Positions 11,001 through 19,495 of a stretch of 64,000 nucleotides of DNA are shown piece by piece (the stretch's first letter is position 1; each line of letters opens with the position of its first letter). A program made the translations under genes and the position numbers. The stretch spans positions 434,001 through 498,000 of the forward strand of contig NZ_WHUF01000001.1 in assembly GCF_009380165.1 (NCBI RefSeq). The letters run 5' to 3'. The notes under the pieces were generated by a model. It had not been told where the DNA came from. It saw only the letters and a list, made by a program, of their open reading frames with translations, and did not search any database. This stretch comes from Rugamonas rivuli. GTDB lineage: Bacteria; Pseudomonadota; Gammaproteobacteria; Burkholderiales; Burkholderiaceae_D.

Positions 11001-13228
11001 GGGCCGGCCGCCAGGTCGAAGGGGCGGGAGATTTCGGCTGCGTACAGCGCGCCTCGCGCCGCTGCCTGGTCTTCGGGCGACAGATAGCTCAGATCCTGCT
11101 CCAGCAAAGGAGCCGTCTGCCCGGACGCGGCGACACGCTGCACCGGCACGCCGTCGGCCGCCACAAAGCTGGTGCGCAGGCTGTCGTGGCGGGATACGAT
11201 GCGCGCTAGCGCGGCCTTCAGCGCGTCCTCGTTCAGCGGCCCGCTCAAGCGGTAGCAGACGGGCATGTGATAGGCCAGGCCTGCGGCCGGATCGAGCTGG
11301 TTGAGGAACCACAGGCGCTGCTGGGCGTGCGACAGCGGCGCCGCGCCGTCATGCGCGCCGATGGTCATCGGCGTCCAACTGGCTTGGGCAGCGCCGGCCA
11401 TCAGGCCCGCCATGCCGGCCAGGCTGGCCTGCTCGAACAGCGCGCGCGGCGACAGTTCGACGCCGAGATCCTGGCGCAGCCTCGCCGCCAGCCGCAGCAC
11501 CATCAGCGAGTGGCCGCCAAGTTCGAAGAAGTTATCGTGGCGGCCGATCTGCCGCAACGCCAGCAAGTCCATCCATATTGCAGCCAGTGCGGTTTCGTGT
11601 TCGCCCTGCGGCGCTTCGAAGTCACCGGCTGTGGCATCCTCGCGATCCGGCGCGGGCAGGGCCTTGCGATCGACCTTGCCGTTGACAGTCAGCGGAAAAC
11701 GCTCCAGCACCACCAGGCTGGCCGGCAGCATGTAGGCCGGCAGTTCCGCCTTGAGACGCTCGCGCACCGCCTGCTTGTCGATGCCGGCGCCGACCAGGTA
11801 GCCGACCAGGCGCTTGTCGCCGGGGCTGTCCTCGCGCAGCAGCACCAGCGCTTCGCGCACGCCATCGCACGCTGCGAGGCGGGCTTCGATTTCACCCAGC
11901 TCGATGCGGAAGCCGCGCAGCTTGACCTGGAAGTCGTTGCGGCCGATGAATTCGACCACGCCATCGGCACGCCATCGTCCCAGGTCGCCGCTGCGGTACA
12001 GCCGCGCCGCCGGATCGTCGCTGAACGGATCGGCGATGAAGCGTTCCGCGCTCAGCTCCGGGCGATTGAGGTAGCCGCGTCCCACGCCGTCGCCGCCGAT
12101 GTGGATCTCGCCGGTGACGCCCAGCGCCACCGGTTTTCCCTGCTCGTCGAGGATGTGGATCTGCGTGTTTGCGATCGGGCGGCCGATGGGAATGCTGCCC
12201 GCCTGCGCCGCCGCCTCATCGATCTCGAAGGTGGTGGCGAAGGTGGTGGTCTCGGTCGGGCCGTAGCCGTTGAGCAGATGGCGCGGGCGTCCCGGCTTGG
12301 ACAGCACCTGCGCCACCCGGCGCGCATCGAGCACGTCGCCGCCGGCCAGCAGCCAGGTCAGGCCGGCGAAGGCCGGTTCCAGCTCGTCGGCGTATTCGTT
12401 GAACAGGCCTGCGGTCATCCACAGCGCCGTGGCGCCGCCGGCTATCAGGGCCTGGCAGAACTCGCGCGGCCGCAGTAGCGTCTCCGATGCGATCACCAGC
12501 AGGCGCGCGCCGTTGAGCAGCGCGCCCCAGATCTCCCAGGTGGCGGCGTCGAAGGCGGGGTTGGCGCAGTGCGCCACGCAATCGGCCCCGGTCAGCGGCG
12601 CAAAGCCGGCGTTGACGGCCAGCCGCAGCACGTTGCGGTGCTCGATCATCACGCCCTTGGGCATGCCAGTGGAGCCGGAGGTGTACATCACGTAGGCCAG
12701 GTGGTGCACGTTCAGTCCCAGCGCGGCGGCGTCGGGATTGTGCGTCGGCAGCCGGGCGATGTGTTCCGCCTCGCTGCGCAGCGACAGCTGCACGATGGTG
12801 GATGGCTGGCCGGCGACGTGGGCGTCGCACAGGATGGCCGCCGGCGCGGCGTCGGCCAGGATGGCGGCCAGGCGTTCGGCCGGCGTGGCCGGATCGAGCG
12901 GCAGGTAGGCGGCGCCGGCCTTCAGCACGGCGAGGGTGGCGATCACCATCTCGGCGCTGCGGTCGAGCACCAGTGCGACGCGCTGGTCCGGCCGCACGCC
13001 GAGCGCGATCAGGCGATGGGCCAGCTGGTTGGCGCGGCGGTTGACGTCGTCGTAGCTGAAGGTCCGGCCGCCGCAGTCGATCGCGGTGCGATCCGGCGCC
13101 GCCGCGGCGATTTGCTCGAAAACCTGGTGGACCAATCCATCCCGGGGATAGGGGCGGGCGGTGGCGTTGAAATCGGAGGGAACCGGCTGAAAAGCGGGGA
13201 TTTCCAAAACTGAGTTGCTCAAAACCAT
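8099..13228 (-). CDS. NRPS initiation protein: A-PCP-C-A-PCP
   Basis: A bimodular synthetase of 1709 residues from the chosen ATG; an in-frame TTG five codons upstream at 13243 is possible. It opens directly with an adenylation domain after a short linker (PYPRDGLVHQVFEQ), so it has no starter condensation domain. The first unit should load an unacylated amino acid. Then follow a carrier (DNFFELGGHSLMVLRL), a condensation domain (QHHIISDGWS), a second A domain and a second carrier (DSFFDLGGHSLLAARL). Both A domains give the same by-eye code, D-A-W-W-L-G-G-T-F, resembling valine/aliphatic codes. The two A-domain coding stretches are near repeats. Confidence 0.94.
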   Translation of the reverse strand: MVLSNSVLEIPAFQPVPSDFNATARPYPRDGLVHQVFEQIAAAAPDRTAIDCGGRTFSYDDVNRRANQLAHRLIALGVRPDQRVALVLDRSAEMVIATLAVLKAGAAYLPLDPATPAERLAAILADAAPAAILCDAHVAGQPSTIVQLSLRSEAEHIARLPTHNPDAAALGLNVHHLAYVMYTSGSTGMPKGVMIEHRNVLRLAVNAGFAPLTGADCVAHCANPAFDAATWEIWGALLNGARLLVIASETLLRPREFCQALIAGGATALWMTAGLFNEYADELEPAFAGLTWLLAGGDVLDARRVAQVLSKPGRPRHLLNGYGPTETTTFATTFEIDEAAAQAGSIPIGRPIANTQIHILDEQGKPVALGVTGEIHIGGDGVGRGYLNRPELSAERFIADPFSDDPAARLYRSGDLGRWRADGVVEFIGRNDFQVKLRGFRIELGEIEARLAACDGVREALVLLREDSPGDKRLVGYLVGAGIDKQAVRERLKAELPAYMLPASLVVLERFPLTVNGKVDRKALPAPDREDATAGDFEAPQGEHETALAAIWMDLLALRQIGRHDNFFELGGHSLMVLRLAARLRQDLGVELSPRALFEQASLAGMAGLMAGAAQASWTPMTIGAHDGAAPLSHAQQRLWFLNQLDPAAGLAYHMPVCYRLSGPLNEDALKAALARIVSRHDSLRTSFVAADGVPVQRVAASGQTAPLLEQDLSYLSPEDQAAARGALYAAEISRPFDLAAGPLFRALLLRLAPETHELLLIQHHIISDGWSMGVIKAELAELYGAYLEGRADPLPPLPLQYADYAAWQRRPEQAAALQRQLAYWLGHLAGAPALLELPTDRPRPERQSYRGSRIFFALDADATSALRALALRHNATLFMVLLAGWSCVLSRMSGQFDIVVGTPVANRPRPELEAMIGFFANTLALRVQLDGNPTVAQVLAGVRSGTLSAYEHQELPFDHLVEALNPPRSMAYGPLFQTVVALDNTASEHGGALAGLVLAPATLPQSTTHFDLSLLVADNGAGIAGNLEYASDLFNHASVQQLGDCLKSILAAMAADDTQTLSRLPLLSVPAREKLLKAFNPAPTAYPRDALVHQLFEQAAAANPDALAIEHAGQHIAYGDLDRRANQLAHELLARGLQPEDRVALVFERSPLLIVAMLAVLKAGGAYVPLEVDTPRPRIVQILGDSAAKLVLCARPLEDLDAAWPQLALAGADATARVSARPTHNPCVTGLQARNLAYVMYTSGSTGVPKGVMIEHRNIVRLVVNSGYAPLAAHDRVAHCANPAFDAATWEIWGALLNGAGVVVIDSATVLRPEAFNLALLDGGVTALWLTVGLFNQYADDLEPAFATLGCLLVGGDVLDARRIAHVLGKARRPKRLLNGYGPTETTTFATSFEIGMAAANARSIPIGKPIANTTVYILDQEGQPVPAGVAGEIWIGGDGVARGYLNRPEQTAERFVRDPFSADPEARLYRSGDIGRWRTDGNIEFIGRNDAQVKLRGFRIELGEIETRLAACAGVREALVVLREDSPGDKRLVAYLTAIPGAVLDTAAIRDQVKAVLPTYMVPAALLPLERLPLTPNGKVDRRALPAPQTTPSRNDATTPLNDEEAALAEHWRELLRQSHINAEDSFFDLGGHSLLAARLVARIEQQHGIEFPLGAVFEAPQLRQMAARIAIERANCQPDVLHQLLQQLDNLSDAQASAQLHRTASQ
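8625..9990 (-). repeat. A-domain coding repeat, copy 2
   Basis: This stretch matches 11805-13170 at a constant offset of 3180 bases, checked at several points (around 8630, 9060, 9370, 9845 and 9960). The 8625-8775 block is almost identical to 11805-11955. It encodes the second A domain of the initiating synthetase. It is a duplication or gene-conversion product, not a mobile element. Confidence 0.8.
11805..13170 (-). repeat. A-domain coding repeat, copy 1
   Basis: Partner of 8625-9990 at a constant offset of 3180 bases (1060 codons, one module length). It encodes the loading A domain. A 9-base offset change appears just below the block (offset 3189 near 8484/11673), which marks where strict collinearity ends on that side. 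Confidence 0.8.
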
Positions 13229-13282
13229 GTCGGCACGTCGCAAAAAAAGTTGGGGCGAGATGGGTTGTGACCATCTTTCTTC

Positions 13283-13312
13283 ATAGACATATGATTGATA
13301 GTCGATGTCTAT
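13283..13312. promoter_or_regulatory. 8-bp inverted repeat in the NRPS leader
   Basis: ATAGACAT (13283-13290) and ATGTCTAT (13305-13312) are perfect inverted arms with 14 bases between them; half-site centres are 22 bp apart. It lies 55-85 bp upstream of the first NRPS ATG, inside the predicted untranslated leader. It could be a dimeric regulator operator or an RNA hairpin. No partner regulator is assigned. Confidence 0.5.
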
Positions 13313-13372
13313 TTACCAACGAAAATATAGCACCGTTGTTACACTTTTTTACGTAAATGCCTTTCCGTCACT

Positions 13373-13401
13373 TTTATCCAACAGATAATCTTTTCTGTCA
13401 A
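13373..13401 (-). promoter_or_regulatory. Candidate sigma-70 promoter of the NRPS operon
   Basis: On the minus strand, TTGACA (13401-13396) is followed by a 17-base spacer and GATAAA (13378-13373). The -35 is perfect and the -10 matches 4 of 6. Transcription would start near 13366, giving a leader of about 140 nt before the ATG at 13228. Confidence 0.5.
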
Positions 13402-13633
13402 TTTGTGGTATACCGCGTACGTTTTATAATCCGTATAAGGCGCGCTTTTGCACGATTTGCTTGCCTTATGCAAGTTGTTATAAAAATAATCTAGCTATCA
13501 AGTTAAAAGTAAGTGCCATTTTGATATCAAAGATTTAACAAAAATAGTGCCAAAGAGTAACAAAACTCACAAAATTGTCAAAAAAAACTGGGATGTTGTC
13601 AGCGCGAACGATATTTTTTTATTGAAAATAAAA

Positions 13634-13656
13634 AAAGGCGGCCATTGGCCGCCTTT
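13634..13656 (-). terminator. Intrinsic terminator of the LysR gene
   Basis: On the minus strand AAAGGCGGCC and GGCCGCCTTT form a 10-bp perfect stem with a 3-base loop, followed by TTTTATTTTC. It lies about 25 bp after the stop codon of the LysR gene at 13681. Confidence 0.85.
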
Positions 13657-13680
13657 GCGTGACAAATTGGATACAAACCG

Positions 13681-14589
13681 CTAGCGCCGCAGCCAATAAT
13701 CCGGCCGTGCGTAGATCTCCTTGAGCATGTCGATGAAGAAACGCACCTTGGCGGGCAGGTGCCGTTGTTGCGGGTAGACCGCCATGATGTCGTATTGAGG
13801 CAAAGCGAAATCGTCCAGCACCGTGATCAGTTCGCCGGATGCCAGCTGCGATTCGATCTCCCATGAAGACCGCCACGCCAGGCCGAGTCCCTCAGTGGCC
13901 CAGCGGTGCAGCAGCTCGCCGTCATTGCAGTTCAAATTGCCGTCCGCGCGCACCGTCACCTGCTTGCCCTGATGCTGGAAATACCAGCCGCGCTGCTGCC
14001 CGCCTTGTAGATTGAAGGCCAGGCAATTGTGGTGGGAGAGATCGTCCAGCGTGCGCGGTATGCCGTGGCGCTCGAAGTACTCCGGCGTGCCGCAGACCAC
14101 GCGGCGGTTGTTGGCCAGCTTGACGGCGACGAAGCTCGGGTCGATCACGCCGCCGATGCGGATGCCGACGTCGTAGCCGTCGCGCACCAGGTCGACCACG
14201 CGGTCGGTGAGATTAAAGGAGATCTGCACGTCGGGATGCGCGCGCACAAAGCCCGCAGCATGCGGCGCCACGTGCTTGCGGCCGAACGCCGCCGGCGCCG
14301 ACACGATCAGGTGGCCGGTGGCGCGGTGCCGTCCTTCAGACACCATGCGGTCCGCATGGCCCAGATCCGCGAGCAATTTGCGGCAATGGTCCAGATAGAG
14401 CGTGCCTTGTTCGGTCAGCGTCAGGTGCCGCGTCGTGCGGTGCATCAGCTTTACACCGAGGCGCTTTTCCAGCGCGTCGATACGCCTGCCCAGCATGACG
14501 GGCGTGATGTGCTGACCCATCGCGGCGCGTACCAGGCTGCCCTTTTCGGCCACGTCGACGAAGGCCTCGATTTGCGTCAGTTTATCCAT
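13681..14589 (-). CDS. LysR-family regulator, likely of the glyoxylate operon
   Basis: A 302-residue LysR-type protein. The N-terminal helix-turn-helix starts MDKLTQIEAFVDVAEKGSLV and the substrate-binding domain follows. I chose the ATG at 14589, where LysR proteins normally begin; another ATG lies six codons upstream (14607). It is divergent from gcl with about 130 bp between the starts, and an inverted repeat sits in that gap. The arrangement suggests it controls the gcl operon, with an effector such as glyoxylate, tartronate semialdehyde or allantoin; the effector is speculative. Confidence 0.88.
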   Translation of the reverse strand: MDKLTQIEAFVDVAEKGSLVRAAMGQHITPVMLGRRIDALEKRLGVKLMHRTTRHLTLTEQGTLYLDHCRKLLADLGHADRMVSEGRHRATGHLIVSAPAAFGRKHVAPHAAGFVRAHPDVQISFNLTDRVVDLVRDGYDVGIRIGGVIDPSFVAVKLANNRRVVCGTPEYFERHGIPRTLDDLSHHNCLAFNLQGGQQRGWYFQHQGKQVTVRADGNLNCNDGELLHRWATEGLGLAWRSSWEIESQLASGELITVLDDFALPQYDIMAVYPQQRHLPAKVRFFIDMLKEIYARPDYWLRR

Positions 14590-14606
14590 AACCCGATTAT
14601 TCCACA

Positions 14607-14635
14607 TTTATTCAATATTTTGAGTATCGAATAAA
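14607..14635. promoter_or_regulatory. Candidate LysR operator between lysR and gcl
   Basis: TTTATTC (14607-14613) and GAATAAA (14629-14635) are perfect 7-bp inverted arms with 15 bases between. The site sits in the divergent lysR/gcl gap, the usual location for a LysR box serving both genes. Confidence 0.5.
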
Positions 14636-14720
14636 GCGAGAGTTTGTCTTCTTATCACAGCAGGTCTTTCCCGCTACGATGATCCCATCAAGTTCAGTAC
14701 TTAACCATCAGGGGACAATC

Positions 14721-16496
<1,776 letters not shown>

Positions 16497-16508
16497 GAGG
16501 ACAATGTC

Positions 16509-17288
16509 ATGACCAAACTTGCAGCCAACCTGACCATGCTGTTCACCGAAGTGCCGTTCATCGACCGCTTCGAAGCGGCGGCCCGCGCCGGTTTCCAGGC
16601 GGTGGAATTCCTGTTCCCGTATGCGTACAGCGCCCGCGATTTGTCCGAGCGCCTGAAGGCCAACAAGCTGGAACTGGTGCTCCACAATCTGCCGGCCGGC
16701 CATTGGGAAGCGGGTGAACGCGGTATCGCTTGTCATCCGGATCGCGTGGCCGAGTTCCGCGACGGTGTCTGGACTGCCATCGCTTATGCCAAGGAGTTGG
16801 GCGTCAAGCAGTTGAACTGCCTGGTCGGCATTGTGCCGCAAGGCGTGACGCGGCAGGACGCGCAGGTAACGCTGGTGGACAACCTGCGCTTCGCCGCCGA
16901 GGCGTTGAAGGACGAAGGCATACGTCTGCTGATTGAGCCGATCAACAGCTACGACATTCCCGGCTTCTTCCTGACCAATACGGCGCAGGCGGCGTCGCTG
17001 ATCGCGGCGGTTGGATCGGACAACCTGTTCATCCAGTACGACATCTACCACATGCAGCGCATGGAGGGCGAGCTGACGAACACGATCAAGAAGCACCTGC
17101 AATTGATCGGCCACGTGCAGCTGGCGGACAACCCGGGCCGCAACGAACCGGGCACCGGCGAGATCAACTACCGCTACCTGTTCCAGCAGCTGGATGCAGC
17201 GGGCTACACCGGCTGGATCGGCTGCGAATACAAGCCGCGCACCACAACGGAAGCAGGCCTGGGCTGGCGCGCCGCCCACGGCGTTTGA
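16509..17288 (+). CDS. hyi: Hydroxypyruvate isomerase
   Basis: A 259-residue TIM-barrel protein of the Hyi/xylose-isomerase-like family, matching the usual 258-260. It interconverts hydroxypyruvate and tartronate semialdehyde. Recognisable segments are MLFTEVPFIDRFEAAARAGF, EPINSYDIPGFF and HVQLADNPGRNEPGTGEINY with metal-binding residues. It starts 12 bp after gcl with GAGAGGA as ribosome-binding site. Its place between gcl and glxR is the standard arrangement. Confidence 0.95.
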   Translation: MTKLAANLTMLFTEVPFIDRFEAAARAGFQAVEFLFPYAYSARDLSERLKANKLELVLHNLPAGHWEAGERGIACHPDRVAEFRDGVWTAIAYAKELGVKQLNCLVGIVPQGVTRQDAQVTLVDNLRFAAEALKDEGIRLLIEPINSYDIPGFFLTNTAQAASLIAAVGSDNLFIQYDIYHMQRMEGELTNTIKKHLQLIGHVQLADNPGRNEPGTGEINYRYLFQQLDAAGYTGWIGCEYKPRTTTEAGLGWRAAHGV

Positions 17289-17325
17289 TTAGACGTTTGA
17301 ACCACATCTTTACAAGGAAAATATC

Positions 17326-18213
17326 ATGTCTCGAGTTGGATTTATTGGTCTGGGTATCATGGGCGCTCCGATGGCGCAGCACCTGCTCAACGGCGGCCAC
17401 AAGCTGTACCTGCACGACATCAAGAACCCGCCGTTCCCGCTGATCGAAGCCGGCGCCACGGTCTGCACCTCGGCCGCCGAAGTGGCCGCCCGCGCCGACA
17501 TCATCATCGTCATGGTGCCGGATACGCCGCACGTTGAAACGGCGCTGTTCGGCGAAGAAGGCGTGGCCAAGGGCCTGCGTCCGAACACCATCGTGGTCGA
17601 TATGAGCTCGATCTCGCCGATCGAAACCAAGAAGTTCGCCAAGAAGATCAATGCCCTCGGCTGCGAATACCTGGATGCGCCGGTCTCCGGCGGTGAAGTC
17701 GGCGCCAAGGCCGGTTCGCTGACCATCATGGTCGGCGGCTCGCAGGAGGCGTTCGATATCGTCAAGCCGCTGTTTGAACTGATGGGCAAGAACATCACCC
17801 TAGTCGGCGGTAACGGCGACGGCCAGACCACCAAGGTCGCCAACCAGATCATCGTAGCGCTGAACATCCAGGCCGTGGCCGAAGCGCTGCTGTTCGCCTC
17901 CAAGGCGGGCGCAGATCCTGCCAAGGTGCGCGAGGCGCTGATGGGCGGCTTCGCCAACTCGCGCATCCTGGAAGTGCACGGCGAGCGCATGGTCAAGCGC
18001 ACCTTCAACCCCGGCTTCCGCATCGAACTGCACCAGAAAGACTTGAACCTGGCGCTGCAAGGCGCCAAGGCGATGGGCGTGTCACTGCCTAACACCGCGA
18101 TGGCGCAGGAACTGATGAACGCCTGCGCGGCCAATGGCCTGGGCGGCATGGACCACTCGGCCCTGTGCCGCGCGATCGAACTGATGTCCAACCACCAGAT
18201 CGCCGAGGCATAA
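17326..18213 (+). CDS. glxR: Tartronate semialdehyde reductase (2-hydroxy-3-oxopropionate reductase)
   Basis: A 295-residue beta-hydroxyacid dehydrogenase. It has the N-terminal NAD(P) fold GFIGLGIMGAPMAQHL, the substrate-binding stretch DAPVSGGEVGAKAGSLTIMV and the catalytic lysine region GDGQTTKVANQI. It reduces tartronate semialdehyde to D-glycerate. AAGGA at 17314-17318 precedes the ATG. Its TAA overlaps the ATG of the glycerate kinase by one base (TAATG). garR is the synonymous gene in the glucarate pathway; the gcl neighbourhood favours glxR. Confidence 0.95.
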   Translation: MSRVGFIGLGIMGAPMAQHLLNGGHKLYLHDIKNPPFPLIEAGATVCTSAAEVAARADIIIVMVPDTPHVETALFGEEGVAKGLRPNTIVVDMSSISPIETKKFAKKINALGCEYLDAPVSGGEVGAKAGSLTIMVGGSQEAFDIVKPLFELMGKNITLVGGNGDGQTTKVANQIIVALNIQAVAEALLFASKAGADPAKVREALMGGFANSRILEVHGERMVKRTFNPGFRIELHQKDLNLALQGAKAMGVSLPNTAMAQELMNACAANGLGGMDHSALCRAIELMSNHQIAEA

Positions 18214-19481
18214 TGAGCACGCTGAATCCACGCCAATTCCTGCTCGATCTGTACGGCAGCGCGGTGGACGCTGTCAGCGCGGAGAAATGCCTGCCGGCGT
18301 TCCTGCCGGAGCCGCCGAAGAACGGCCGCACGCTGGTGATTGGCGCCGGCAAGGGTGCAGCCGCCATGGCGCGCGCCGTCGAGCGTCACTGGAAGGGTGA
18401 CATCTCCGGCCTGGTCGTCACGCGCTACGAGCATGGCGTGGACTGCGAGCGTATCGAAGTGATCGAGGCCGCGCATCCGGTGCCGGACGAAGCCGGCCGC
18501 GCCGCAGCGGGCCGCATGATGGAGATGGTCAAGGGCCTGAGCGAGAACGATCTGGTGCTGTGCCTGATCTCCGGCGGAGGCTCCTCGCTGCTGGCGCTGC
18601 CCGCGCCCGGCATCACGCTGGAGCAGAAGCAGGCGCTGAACAAGGCCTTGCTGAAGAGTGGCGCCGCCATCTCCGAGATGAACTGCGTGCGCAAGCACCT
18701 GTCAGCCATCAAGGGCGGCCGGCTGGCGCTGGCCTGCGCACCGGCGCGCGTGGTGACGCTGCTGATCTCCGACGTGCCGGGCGACGACCCTGGCATCATC
18801 GCCAGCGGCCCGACGCTGCCCGATCCGACCACTTGCGCTGACGCGCTGGCGGTGCTGCGCAAGTACGACATCGCCATCCCGGACAGCATCCGCGAGCACC
18901 TGGAATCCGGCGCAGGCGAAACGCCGAAGCCGGGCGACCCGCGCTTCGCCCGCAACAGCCATCATGTCATCGCCATCGCGCAGGATGCGCTGGAGGCAGC
19001 GGCCGCGCATGCAAGTGCGGTCGGCATCACGCCCTACATTCTGTCCGACGGCATCGAGGGCGAATCGCGCGATGTCGCCATCGTCCACGCGGCTATGGCG
19101 AAGCAGGTGGCGGCGCGCGGCCAGCCTTTCCAGCGTCCCTGCGTCATCATCTCCGGCGGCGAGACCACGGTGACGGTGCGCGGTTCGGGACGTGGCGGGC
19201 GCAATGCCGAGTTTCTGCTCAGCCTTGCGGTGGCGCTGGATGGCCATCCCGGCATTCACGCGGTGGCTTGCGATACCGACGGAATCGACGGTTCCGAGGA
19301 CAACGCTGGTGCGCTGTACAGCCCCGATTCGCTGGAACGCGGCCTGACGCAGAAGCTGCGTGCCAAGACTCTGCTGGAAAACAACGACGGCTACGGCTAC
19401 TTCAGCGCGTTGAACGATCTGGTGGTCAGCGGCCCGACCCGCACCAACGTCAACGACTTTCGCGCCGTCTTAATTCTGTAA
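18213..19481 (+). CDS. ttuD: Glycerate 2-kinase, MOFRL family (TtuD-type)
   Basis: A 422-residue protein of the MOFRL/TtuD glycerate kinase family, unrelated to the shorter GlxK. It phosphorylates D-glycerate, by family to 2-phosphoglycerate. Visible motifs are LVIGAGKGAAAMARAVE, CLISGGGSSLLALPAPG, ISDVPGDDPGIIASGPTLPD and the C-terminal SGGETTVTVRGSGRGGRNAE. The start is fixed by the TAATG overlap with glxR. 2-phosphoglycerate would reach pyruvate through enolase and the pyk gene just downstream. Confidence 0.93.
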   Translation: MSTLNPRQFLLDLYGSAVDAVSAEKCLPAFLPEPPKNGRTLVIGAGKGAAAMARAVERHWKGDISGLVVTRYEHGVDCERIEVIEAAHPVPDEAGRAAAGRMMEMVKGLSENDLVLCLISGGGSSLLALPAPGITLEQKQALNKALLKSGAAISEMNCVRKHLSAIKGGRLALACAPARVVTLLISDVPGDDPGIIASGPTLPDPTTCADALAVLRKYDIAIPDSIREHLESGAGETPKPGDPRFARNSHHVIAIAQDALEAAAAHASAVGITPYILSDGIEGESRDVAIVHAAMAKQVAARGQPFQRPCVIISGGETTVTVRGSGRGGRNAEFLLSLAVALDGHPGIHAVACDTDGIDGSEDNAGALYSPDSLERGLTQKLRAKTLLENNDGYGYFSALNDLVVSGPTRTNVNDFRAVLIL

Positions 19482-19495
19482 AAAAGGAACACCCA

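Larger units (their letters stand above)
13229..13633. other. AT-rich intergenic leader upstream of the NRPS operon
   Basis: About 400 bp with no credible gene. It is much more AT-rich than its surroundings. It contains a candidate sigma-70 promoter reading leftward, an 8-bp inverted repeat between that promoter and the first NRPS codon, and the terminator of the LysR gene at its right edge. Low GC is typical of regulatory DNA that may be silenced by H-NS-like proteins; that is an inference. Confidence 0.7.

Noticed and set aside
13521..13530. TTGATATCAA as a possible FNR box
   Set aside because: The half-sites abut without the required four-base spacer, so it is just a chance AT-rich palindrome.
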